Below, in pieces: positions 1-6,403 of a stretch of 13,226 nucleotides of DNA (its first letter is position 1; each line of letters begins with the position of its first letter). This DNA comes from WUQU01 sp038849025 (GTDB lineage Archaea > Thermoproteota > Bathyarchaeia > Bathyarchaeales > Bathycorpusculaceae): NCBI GenBank assembly GCA_038849025.1, contig JAWCNE010000042.1, positions 1 through 13,226 on the forward strand. Direction: 5' to 3'. Both the position numbers and the translations under genes were made by a program. The notes beneath the pieces are model-generated. The model saw only the letters and a program-made list of their open reading frames with translations. It did no database searches and had not been told where the DNA came from.

Positions 1-336
1 AGGGTTTTGAGAGAGGTTTTAGAGCAGTGTTGGCGGTTGGATAAGGCTGGTTTAGACCATGGGGAGTTAAGCCATGCCCCAAAACATATGATAGTGGATA
101 GTGAAAACAGAGTTTTCATAGTTGATTTTGAAACTGCAAGCCTAAACCGCAAACCTTCAAATGTAACTTCAATCACCCAATTCTTGTTCATCAGCGGCGC
201 CGTTGCAGATAAAATAACCAAAAAACTCGGTGTGGGAGATAAAAGCGTCTTAATTGAGGCTTTAAGGCGATACAAGCTTGATAAGAGCCGCCTAAACTTT
301 GAAAGGATATTAGAGGTTTGCGGTCTTTTTAAATGA
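1..336 (+). CDS. Predicted archaeal Ser/Thr protein kinase, C-terminal fragment
   Basis: The reading frame is open from the first base and stops at 334-336, so the 5' part of the gene lies outside the window. The fragment contains a HGELSHAPKH stretch followed by IVDFETAS and KPSNVTSITQFLF. This order matches the catalytic loop and DFG-equivalent (here DFE) of the archaeal predicted Ser/Thr kinases of the COG2112 type, which resemble the RIO/Bud32 lineage. The ATP-binding N-lobe is missing only because of the window edge. The substrate is unknown. The tail ends with a basic helical segment, and the stop codon overlaps by 8 nt the end of a convergent small ORF. I am fairly sure of the kinase-like family and less sure that it is an active protein kinase. 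Confidence 0.75.
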   Translation, partial: RVLREVLEQCWRLDKAGLDHGELSHAPKHMIVDSENRVFIVDFETASLNRKPSNVTSITQFLFISGAVADKITKKLGVGDKSVLIEALRRYKLDKSRLNFERILEVCGLFK

Positions 337-535
337 CGTAGTCCCTTTTTGTTTCAGCATTCTGTCCGCTGCTTTCAGCGTTTTCGAGTTTAAGCTCCCT
401 TAGAAGTTGGGAAAGGTCAAGCCATGTTTCCACTTGCAGCTGTTTTGCAACCCTTCGCCTTTCATAAAGCAGCGGAACAAGATCTATGAAAAGCCAGCTG
501 TAATGTTCTGTCAACCCTTTTTCTCCCTTCTCCAA
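329..535 (-). CDS. Small hypothetical protein (68 aa)
   Basis: I do not recognise this protein. It is a 68-residue ORF with a TTG start at 533-535, no signal peptide and no membrane segment. The middle part (about residues 13-50) looks amphipathic and helical (WLFIDLVPLLYERRR, then WLDLSQLLRELKLE), and the tail is polar. Support for a real gene is indirect. On the minus strand a TATA-like TTATAAA lies near 560-566, about 27 bp upstream of the TTG, which fits the near-leaderless transcripts common in archaea. No Shine-Dalgarno site is visible, which also fits. It is convergent with the kinase gene and overlaps it by 8 nt. A spurious ORF remains possible. Confidence 0.4.
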   Translation of the reverse strand: MEKGEKGLTEHYSWLFIDLVPLLYERRRVAKQLQVETWLDLSQLLRELKLENAESSGQNAETKRDYVI

Positions 536-611
536 GTGGAAGAGAGATTTTGCTTTACCTTTATAACCGTTTATAGAACAACAAAATAGAATTTTCTTCT
601 ATAACAAAATA

Positions 612-1697
612 CTATGCAACTACATCAGAAAGGCGTTTTTGCTTTAAAGCTTCTCTGATTTCGAGGGCTATTCTCCGGCCTGTATACATTTTTTCGCCAT
701 ATTTTAAGTAAGCGTATGGTGATGTGCCTATACCAACATTTGTTCCTGCGACGATGCGTGCTGAAATTTCAAAAGTGTAAATTTCCAGTTTGTCAGTGAT
801 GACGGTTTCGAGGCAGAAGGGCCCAATTATGCCCGGCGGAGCAAGCTCTTTGGCTATTTTCTGCACATTGTCCCCCATGGTTAATATTTCTGGCAATAGG
901 GATTCTCTGAGGGTCAAGGGTATGTTGCCCACAATAGTGTATGTGGGGTTTAGGTTTATTTCAAGTTGCTCAGCGGCGGGCACTCTGCCTATGGCGTCAA
1001 CTGTGGATTCATAACGTTTATCTACGCCTAAAAACTCCACGTCGTCCCTTATTATTGAGGAGAAATAATGGGGGTAAACGTTTACTCCTACAACATACTC
1101 CTGCAAATGAATATGCTCGGCGTCTTCTTTACTTATCAAGCCGCGACGCATCATCTCTTTAACTTTTTTGTGGAAGCTTTCCGGCGAATTGGCCAAAAAA
1201 TAGCCCCTTCCACCCTTAGCGCCTTGAAGCTTGGCAATCGCCAACGTGTCAATTTTCTCTGGGCTTGCAAAGGTTTTTGGCAGTCTGAGCCTCGCCCTTT
1301 TTAGCCATTCTTCCTGTTTTTCGCGGTTTGCTTCCCAGTGGAGGAGTTGACGGTTTCCGAACATGGGCACGTAAAAGCTGTCGGTTAACTGTTCAGTGCT
1401 TAAATAAGCCGTAAAAGAACCATGCGGGACAATCACGGTGTTGAGCTTGCGAAGTTTTTCTTGCACATCTTCATTTAAAAGTTCCGTAAAATCGTTTACT
1501 ATTATGAATTCGTCTACTACGGGGAATTTCCTGTAGACTATGAGGTCTTTTTCTTTGCAGATGCAAACAGTTCTGAAGCCTTCTTCTTTGGCACCTTTGA
1601 AAATGTTCAGCGCCGAATGCGAGCCTATGGTGCCTATGGCTAACTTTTTCAATTCGTAGCGGCTTATCAGTTGGCCTATTTCTTCACGGGTTATCAT
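612..1697 (-). CDS. purP: Formate-dependent AICAR formyltransferase PurP (FAICAR synthetase)
   Basis: PurP converts AICAR to FAICAR with formate and ATP. In archaea it replaces the folate-dependent transformylase half of PurH. The 361-aa length is normal for the family. The N-terminal domain (about 1-120) has the substrate-binding GSHSAL motif (25-30) and FGNR (113-116). The ATP-grasp part has the glycine-rich loop QGAKGGRGYF (158-167), EYVVG (200-204) and the metal-site region FEISARIVAGTN (309-320). The C-terminus carries GTSPYAYLKYG and GRRIALEI as in canonical PurP. The ATG at 1695-1697 overlaps the stop of the upstream paralogue as ATGA, so translation is probably coupled. This is the last gene of the purE-purC-purP-purP series. 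All expected catalytic motifs look intact, so this is most likely the active enzyme of the pair. Confidence 0.93.
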   Translation of the reverse strand: MITREEIGQLISRYELKKLAIGTIGSHSALNIFKGAKEEGFRTVCICKEKDLIVYRKFPVVDEFIIVNDFTELLNEDVQEKLRKLNTVIVPHGSFTAYLSTEQLTDSFYVPMFGNRQLLHWEANREKQEEWLKRARLRLPKTFASPEKIDTLAIAKLQGAKGGRGYFLANSPESFHKKVKEMMRRGLISKEDAEHIHLQEYVVGVNVYPHYFSSIIRDDVEFLGVDKRYESTVDAIGRVPAAEQLEINLNPTYTIVGNIPLTLRESLLPEILTMGDNVQKIAKELAPPGIIGPFCLETVITDKLEIYTFEISARIVAGTNVGIGTSPYAYLKYGEKMYTGRRIALEIREALKQKRLSDVVA

Positions 1698-2794
1698 GTT
1701 ACGATTTCCTCAAGTCTGCCTTCTTTAACTGCACGTTTTATTTCCATGGCTACTCTTCTGCCCGGGCCAACTTCCACGCCGTATTTGTATTTCATGTATG
1801 GCGAAGTGGGTTCAACGCATGGGCAGCCGGGCACTCGGGGGCTTACGTCGAAAACGTAGAATTCAAGGTTTTTGTTAACCGCGCCTTGCAACGCGAAAAG
1901 TCCAATCATGCCTGGCGGGTACTCTTTTTTGCATGTTTCCACGAAGCGTTCTCCAGCTTCGAACACTTTTTCCAGTTGGCTTTCGCGCATGGTAGCGCCC
2001 ATGTGGCCTATCTCAATGTTTTGAGTTGCAATGTTGAGCTCCAGCTGTTCCTGTGCTGGCAAGTCTAGCACGCCGTCCAAGTCTGTTTGGATTCGCCTGT
2101 CAAACCCTAAAAGGTCAATTTCGTCGGTTAAGGGCGACCAGAAGAAGTTCGCGTTAAACTTGGCGCCTACAACGTATTCTTCTATGACGGCTTTTTCGAG
2201 GGCTTCTTGGCTTATTATGCCTTTGCGTATGCGTTCTTCAGCTTTTCTTTTGAATTCTTCGGGTGATGAAGCGTAAAAGAAGGCTCTTTCGATGGAGCGT
2301 TGTTTTTCTGGCACTTTAACTATGACGAGGCGGTCTATCTCTTCTGGGGATCTAAAAATTTTAGGCGTGGGGATTCCCGCTTTCTGGAGCAGGTAGTACT
2401 GGTTTTTCGGCGCTGTGCGTTCTTCAGCCCTCAGCATGAAACGGTTTCCCATTATGGGCACTGTGAAGCGTTCTTCAATGTTTTCGTAGCCTACATAAAC
2501 CGAAAAAGAGCGGTTAGGCACAAAGAGCGTGTTCAATGCCCTAAGTTTTTCAAGGTTTTCCACATGCATAATATCTTCAAACTTGTCCAGTAGGAGCACG
2601 TGAGTGAAGAGGTTGCGGTAATATTTTGTGTAGGTTTTTTCGCGGCCTTTTTGGCAAACCACAACGGTTTCGAAGCCTTCTTGGCGTGCGCCGTGGGCGA
2701 TTTCTAAGGCTGAGTGGGAGCCTAAAACACCTATGCGAATGTTGCGTTCGTCATATTCGTTTATAATTTTGCGGATTATATTCCTGTTAATCAT
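1694..2794 (-). CDS. Divergent PurP paralogue lacking the glycine-rich ATP loop
   Basis: This 366-aa protein belongs to the PurP family. GSHSALEI lies at 25-32, GNRFML at 116-121, EEYVVGAKF at 205-213, FDRRIQTDLDG at 231-241, and GRRVAMEIKRA near the C-terminus. It differs from the neighbouring PurP at functional sites. Where the other has QGAKGGRGYF, this has EKQRSIERAFF (163-173) with no glycines. Where the other has FEISARIVAGTN, this has FDVSPRVPGCPC (315-326). Archaea often carry PurP paralogues, and the role of the divergent type is not settled as far as I know. It could be a non-catalytic partner in a mixed oligomer, or an enzyme with another substrate. An 81-nt gap separates it from purC; an AT-rich TTAATTAATAAAT in that gap (minus strand) could be a minor promoter. 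Its stop overlaps the next start as ATGA. Confidence 0.88.
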   Translation of the reverse strand: MINRNIIRKIINEYDERNIRIGVLGSHSALEIAHGARQEGFETVVVCQKGREKTYTKYYRNLFTHVLLLDKFEDIMHVENLEKLRALNTLFVPNRSFSVYVGYENIEERFTVPIMGNRFMLRAEERTAPKNQYYLLQKAGIPTPKIFRSPEEIDRLVIVKVPEKQRSIERAFFYASSPEEFKRKAEERIRKGIISQEALEKAVIEEYVVGAKFNANFFWSPLTDEIDLLGFDRRIQTDLDGVLDLPAQEQLELNIATQNIEIGHMGATMRESQLEKVFEAGERFVETCKKEYPPGMIGLFALQGAVNKNLEFYVFDVSPRVPGCPCVEPTSPYMKYKYGVEVGPGRRVAMEIKRAVKEGRLEEIVT

Positions 2795-2875
2795 GTTTTT
2801 CCCGCCTTAATTGGTATCTCCAGTCTTACAGGTTACCCAATAGCCTTAAGCATTTATTAATTAAACGCCTAAAGC

Positions 2876-3925
2876 TTAGAGTTTAACCGTTTGAAAGTTT
2901 CGCATAACCTCCGCCAGTTTGGGAACGTTAAAAAGGGTTTTTCCAGTGGTTTCGTTTGCTGCCGCCATATACATTTGGCTTATCAACGTTTTCAGTTTCG
3001 CATCCAGTTTCGGAGGGGTTGTTTTCACGAGGGTTTTCCAGTTTTCTATTCCCTTTTCTTTTGCGGTTTTCTTGGCTTCTTCCACTTCCCGAGCCCACTC
3101 CGTTCGCCTATAATATATTCGAGCTATTTCCTTGCTTACATGAAGTCCTTGATAGGTGAATCTGCACTCGTCCAAGGTGCCTACAACGTCTACCACCATA
3201 AGTTTTCTTTGCGGGTCGAAGGCTAACTCGATTTTTCCATCTTCGTTCACCAAACCAGCCTTTGAAGCTATTTCCGTTATTGTTTCATCAACCTTTAAGA
3301 GTACGCCTTTAACTTCTTCTAGTTCGCTGTCGGTTAACCCCGCTATTCTTTGGGCTTCTTTCCAGCTGACATAGCGGTCGCCTTCCTCCAGTTTTGTGCT
3401 TACGTCGAAAATTGGTTTTGCAAGTTTTTCGCCGACTTTTGGATAATGGTCTAAGCCTAAATCCTCAAGCGTAACCAAGCCTTGTTCAAGCCTTTTGAAT
3501 ACTGAGGAGCCTTCTGGCAAGCCGTTTCTATAAATTATTTCAAGGGGGATTAGGTAATTTTTCAGTTTAGGCGTGTAAACGCTATAGTCATAAGCGAGTT
3601 TGCCGTCTTTCACGTAAGCCTTAGGCCTATACACGTTTACCAAGTTAATCTCCATAATGCTTGATGGCTGTTTTAACTCGTCGAAATGCACCACTTTGCC
3701 GTTTACATCCACTAATCCGCGGTAATGGGTTTTCACGCCTTTTTCTTCAAGTTTTTCAAAACAGTAAGCACCCATAAGGCATAGGGCTGCGCCTTTCCCT
3801 TCAATGTGGTCTGGCATTTCGCCCCAGTCGAAAACAGAGTAGCGGTCTGAAAAGTGGAAACGTCCAACGCCCATAATGTTCTTTGCAGGTTTCTTGACTA
3901 TTTCTAGGTCTTTAACGCTTCCCAT
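2876..3925 (-). CDS. purC: SAICAR synthetase (phosphoribosylaminoimidazole-succinocarboxamide synthase)
   Basis: PurC joins CAIR and aspartate using ATP to form SAICAR, the step after PurE. The 349-aa protein is of the long archaeal type. Visible motifs are FSDRYSVFDWGEMPD (25-39) with the following GKGAAL (43-48), the signature region LIPLEIIYRNGLPEGS (125-140), and the nucleotide/metal-site region GKIELAF...VVDVVGTLDECRF (230-256). The C-terminal 90 residues are helical and basic. The ATG at 3923-3925 lies 6 nt after the purE stop, with AAGG in the purE tail as a weak ribosome-binding site, so the two are co-transcribed. No frameshift or missing region is apparent. Confidence 0.95.
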   Translation of the reverse strand: MGSVKDLEIVKKPAKNIMGVGRFHFSDRYSVFDWGEMPDHIEGKGAALCLMGAYCFEKLEEKGVKTHYRGLVDVNGKVVHFDELKQPSSIMEINLVNVYRPKAYVKDGKLAYDYSVYTPKLKNYLIPLEIIYRNGLPEGSSVFKRLEQGLVTLEDLGLDHYPKVGEKLAKPIFDVSTKLEEGDRYVSWKEAQRIAGLTDSELEEVKGVLLKVDETITEIASKAGLVNEDGKIELAFDPQRKLMVVDVVGTLDECRFTYQGLHVSKEIARIYYRRTEWAREVEEAKKTAKEKGIENWKTLVKTTPPKLDAKLKTLISQMYMAAANETTGKTLFNVPKLAEVMRNFQTVKL

Positions 3926-3931
3926 GCCCGA

Positions 3932-4414
3932 TTACCTTTTCAGCTTCTTAATAGCCTCATCTGCCTTTTCTATTTCCCTTTTATTGGCAAGCTGATACTC
4001 CCGTATGCGTTGCGCTATTTTCTCGTCTTCTAATGCGAAGATTTTTGCTGCGGCTATGGCGGCGCTTTCAGGTTCTAGGGTTACAACTGAGCCTATTCCG
4101 CTTGGAACTCTCAGCGAAGAGAAGATGTCGGCGCCTGCAAATTTATCTGAATATGGCGGACAGGCAATAACGGGTTTTGAAGTGTTTGCGTCTACAAAAG
4201 CGCTTAAGGCGTTAGACCTTCCAGCAACAGTTATGTAGACAACCCGCTCCCCTTCATACTCCTTAAACATTTCTAAAATCTTCTCAGGAGTTTTATGGGC
4301 AGAAGCCACACGAAATTCGTAAGCCAAACCAAAAGATTCCAAGTGCTTGCCAATTTCCCGTGCAAACTCCAAATCCTTTTCCGAACCCATCAACACTACA
4401 ACCTTATTCGCCAT
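3932..4414 (-). CDS. purE: AIR carboxylase, class II PurE
   Basis: This enzyme carboxylates AIR to CAIR. The motifs are MGSEKD (9-14), VASAHKTPEK (36-45), AGRSNALSA (64-72) and SSLRVPSGIG (99-108). The AGRSNALS and VASAHK forms are those of class II PurE, which uses AIR and CO2 directly, rather than class I, which uses N5-CAIR made by PurK. No purK is present here, in agreement. I chose the ATG at 4412-4414 (160 aa) over the GTG eight codons upstream, because GAGGAG at 4421-4426 sits 6 nt before the ATG and would lie inside the coding region for the GTG. It is the first gene of the purine operon. A TATA-like sequence is present about 50 bp upstream. Confidence 0.95.
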   Translation of the reverse strand: MANKVVVLMGSEKDLEFAREIGKHLESFGLAYEFRVASAHKTPEKILEMFKEYEGERVVYITVAGRSNALSAFVDANTSKPVIACPPYSDKFAGADIFSSLRVPSGIGSVVTLEPESAAIAAAKIFALEDEKIAQRIREYQLANKREIEKADEAIKKLKR

Positions 4415-4458
4415 CACAAACTCCTCGCTTTCCCGCACTAGAGTAGCGAAACACCTAA

Positions 4459-4473
4459 TTAAAATTTTTAAGC
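4459..4473 (-). promoter_or_regulatory. Likely TATA element of the purE operon, shared with a divergent gene
   Basis: On the minus strand the sequence GCTTAAAAATTTTAATT lies about 50 bp upstream of the purE ATG, with no other AT-rich box closer. AAAATTTT is nearly symmetric, so it may also serve the plus-strand gene starting at 4511, about 45 bp away. The transcription start sites are inferred, not seen. Confidence 0.4.
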
Positions 4474-4510
4474 AACATTTTCACTTTTCCATTTTTGAAG
4501 GTGATAAGTC

Positions 4511-4825
4511 TTGCCTCCTGAAAAGAGGCGAAGGCGCAGTTTCATAGACGAATTTTTAGGAGACTCCCTTTTCAATGAAATGGATGAACTGTTTAAAGAG
4601 TTTCAAGAAAGTGAATTCACAAGCGGCTATTCCATAAGCGTAGTTCAAACCCCAGAAGGCACAAAAGTAAAAGCTAAAGTTGGAAAAGACACAGACACCC
4701 AAATGCTTCGCAAACAGCTTGAAAGACAATATCCAGGAGCAAAAATAGAGATAGAAAGCGGCAAACAAGAACCCCTAATACGGGAAATATCCACAAAACC
4801 AGTACGTGAAGAAAAAACAGATTAA
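4511..4825 (+). CDS. Conserved-looking archaeal protein of unknown function (104 aa)
   Basis: It starts at TTG 4511, chosen because GGTGAT at 4500-4505 is a strong ribosome-binding site 5 nt upstream. The protein has three parts. A basic N-terminus (KRRRRS, 5-10) comes first, then an acidic amphipathic helix (about 11-35, DEFLGDSLFNEMDELFKEF), then a compact region beginning GYSISVVQTPEGTKVKAKVGKDTD (39-62) and ending with LRKQLERQYPGAKIEIESGKQEPLI (66-90). The strand-rich middle and the RRQYPGA-like helix recall small uncharacterised proteins found in many archaea, but I cannot give a function. No membrane segment or cysteine is present. It is transcribed divergently from purE and may share its promoter region. 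Confidence is high that it is a gene and low on its role. Confidence 0.75.
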   Translation: MPPEKRRRRSFIDEFLGDSLFNEMDELFKEFQESEFTSGYSISVVQTPEGTKVKAKVGKDTDTQMLRKQLERQYPGAKIEIESGKQEPLIREISTKPVREEKTD

Positions 4826-4972
4826 ACGTTTACTAGTCAAACCAGCGAAAATGGCAAAGCAAAATAGATAGAGGATAGTCTTGTATTGGTTAATTCCAAA
4901 ACCAAACCAGCATAAAATTCAAGTCTCTGGAATAGTCATTTAGCTTAGTTCTAAATTAATGGAAACAGTGTT

Positions 4973-4994
4973 TTGTAATCTTACTAGATTACAA
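4973..4994. terminator. Hairpin between convergent genes, possible terminator
   Basis: TTGTAATC (4973-4980) and GATTACAA (4987-4994) form a perfect 8-bp inverted repeat with a 6-nt loop. It overlaps the stop codon of the minus-strand membrane protein gene and lies downstream of the plus-strand gene ending at 4825. Neither side has a long T-run directly after the stem, so intrinsic termination is only a guess. Confidence 0.3.
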
Positions 4995-5901
4995 GGTGCT
5001 TTTTCATTTTCCCCATGGGGAGTTTTGGTAGTATATAGACTAGAAATGTTGTCGGAAAGAAGACTATGCCAAAAGTGGGTGCGATAATCTGTTCACTCCA
5101 GCCAATTTCAGCTACGTAAAAGGGTTTGAGGAAGAAAAGGAGATGCCAAACCCAGTAAATAGTAAATAATCTAAGACCATTAGTAAATAGCATTGTGCGT
5201 TTCATACCGAGCCACATCATTATTAATGGGAGATAAACTATCGGCAAGAAAATGAAAACAAAAGGCGAGGGCTGATTAATATTGCCAAACCAATAATAAA
5301 CTGTAGAAAGCTCTGCTGTTTTATATTCAAGGTAATGATGGATTCTGTATTCCACAGCAAAAGGCAAAACAAAGGATAACAAAGCCAAGATTAGAATAAC
5401 TCTCCTCTGCGCGACCTCTTGTTGCTCTAAATTTTCAGGCGGTGGAATCCTATCCCTCTCCAAATAGCCTGCTTTCCCTCTGAGATAAATACGGGCAACT
5501 CCATATGTGAGTAGCCCAATTAAGGCTAAGTAGGAACCCCATAGCATCTCTGACCGTATCAAATTCCAACCTTCCCCCATGCTCATGGAAGAAAGCAACG
5601 GTGGAAGCGTCATCCAACAGAAAAATAGTACAAATACAATGATGCCAAAGTCAAAGGTGTATCTCTTTTTCAATCCGAAATACATGAGAACGAAGGGAAA
5701 GGCAAAAATGGGAATGGCAAACCACTGCGGCACAACCCACTCAGCTAAGTATTGTGAACCAGAATTACTTTCTGAACTATACCTTAAACTGGTGTACCAC
5801 CAAAAATCTTCATATGTTTCTTGTTCACCATAATATGTGATTTTTACATATGGCAAGAAAATAGATAAAATCAAGAAGCTGAAAACAAGGCTTCTTGCCA
5901 T
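4984..5901 (-). CDS. Multi-pass membrane protein made of two homologous halves
   Basis: I do not recognise a family. The protein (305 aa from the chosen start) is very hydrophobic, with about eight membrane segments, and it contains an internal duplication. Numbered from the chosen Met, each half starts with a hydrophobic segment (LSIFLPYV 12-19; LSFVLPFA 175-182), continues through an aromatic loop, and reaches FGLKKR (75-80) or LGMKRT (231-236), then GEGW (109-112) or EIGW (265-268). The later landmarks are 156 residues apart. A charged linker (about 140-165) joins the halves. I prefer ATG 5899-5901 to GTG 5920-5922, because the TTTATAA box near 5929-5935 would place transcription start near 5906, downstream of the GTG. 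It is monocistronic and convergent with the 104-aa gene. Confidence 0.8.
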   Translation of the reverse strand: MARSLVFSFLILSIFLPYVKITYYGEQETYEDFWWYTSLRYSSESNSGSQYLAEWVVPQWFAIPIFAFPFVLMYFGLKKRYTFDFGIIVFVLFFCWMTLPPLLSSMSMGEGWNLIRSEMLWGSYLALIGLLTYGVARIYLRGKAGYLERDRIPPPENLEQQEVAQRRVILILALLSFVLPFAVEYRIHHYLEYKTAELSTVYYWFGNINQPSPFVFIFLPIVYLPLIMMWLGMKRTMLFTNGLRLFTIYWVWHLLFFLKPFYVAEIGWSEQIIAPTFGIVFFPTTFLVYILPKLPMGKMKKHLVI

Positions 5902-6253
5902 AATGAGGCGAAAAGCGGACACCCGTGAATTATAAAGATTCTTGATCCTTTAAACGTTGCGTTTATTTGATCACGTCAAACCTCTCAATCCGCATGAATA
6001 CACGTAAGTTCATATTCAAAGTAGCCAACTGCTTAAGTCTAAATTCCTTTCATTGTTGCGGAGGTGTTTTATGGTAAGCTTAATGTTCTTTGAATGTTTC
6101 CCTTTACAACGACATAAAACGTTCCAATGACAAAAGCAAAAAACATAGAAGAAGCAACCCAACTTTACATAAGCCAGCTTCGAGTACGTAACAGAAATAA
6201 ACAACATCAAACTTTTTAGAAAACGCAAATAGCAGGGTACTGGTCCAGATTAT
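5902..6253. other. Intergenic region between the membrane protein gene and tRNA-Pro
   Basis: About 350 bp hold no convincing long gene. On the minus strand, TTTATAA near 5929-5935 is the probable promoter of the membrane protein gene. On the plus strand, GGAGGTG (6060-6066) directly precedes a 19-codon ORF (6071-6130) that overlaps a 30-codon ORF (6127-6219) by ATGA. A 70-codon minus-strand ORF (6016-6228) is Cys/Phe-rich and has no plausible start signals. An AT-rich CTTTTTAGAAAA near 6211-6222 may be the tRNA promoter. Confidence 0.5.
6127..6219 (+). CDS. Possible small ORF (30 aa), coupled to an upstream 19-codon ORF
   Basis: The ATG at 6127 is part of an ATGA overlap with the TGA of an ORF that begins at 6071 behind a near-perfect ribosome-binding site (GGAGGTG, 6060-6066, 4 nt spacing). 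The 30-aa product begins MTKAKNIEEATQLYISQL and is polar and helical. The EEATQLYISQLRVRN stretch vaguely recalls the N-terminal SAM-like domain of tyrosine recombinases. With a tRNA gene 35 bp downstream, a decayed integrase start is conceivable, but the match is far too short to rely on. It may also be noise. Confidence 0.2.
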   Translation: MTKAKNIEEATQLYISQLRVRNRNKQHQTF

Positions 6254-6332
6254 GGGGTAGTCGTCTAGCTTGGTCAAGGATACCAGCCTGGGGCGCTGGC
6301 GGTCCTGGGTTCAAATCCCAGCTACCCCACCA
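6254..6332 (+). tRNA. tRNA-Pro (anticodon GGG)
   Basis: A full cloverleaf can be folded. The acceptor stem is GGGGTAG (6254-6260) with CTACCCC (6322-6328), discriminator A6329 and an encoded CCA (6330-6332). The D-stem is GTCT with GGAT. The anticodon stem is CCAGC/GCTGG (6283-6287, 6295-6299) with loop CTGGGGC, giving anticodon GGG at 6290-6292. The T-stem is CTGGG/CCCAG (6305-6309, 6317-6321) with loop TTCAAAT. No intron is seen in the anticodon loop. GGG reads CCC and CCU proline codons. A T-run at 6370-6375 may end the transcript. Confidence 0.97.
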
Positions 6333-6403
6333 CAAAATAAAACATTCACATATAGTTGTATGCGTTAACTTTTTTACTGCGGTGGGAGCTATTTACGAGG
6401 CGA

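Noticed and set aside
2891..3374. Several plus-strand ORFs opposite purC, up to 111 codons.
   Set aside because: They are antisense shadows of a clear purC gene, with Phe/Ser-rich composition typical of reverse-strand reading.
4415..4438. GTG start eight codons upstream of the chosen purE start.
   Set aside because: The GAGGAG ribosome-binding site lies between the two and points to the ATG at 4414.
6016..6228. 70-codon minus-strand ORF.
   Set aside because: It is rich in Cys and Phe, has no ribosome-binding site or TATA box at a sensible distance, and lies opposite better-supported plus-strand signals.
6254..6332. An integrated element using tRNA-Pro as its attachment site.
   Set aside because: No integrase gene and no repeat of the tRNA 3' end was seen inside the window; both flanks look like ordinary chromosome.
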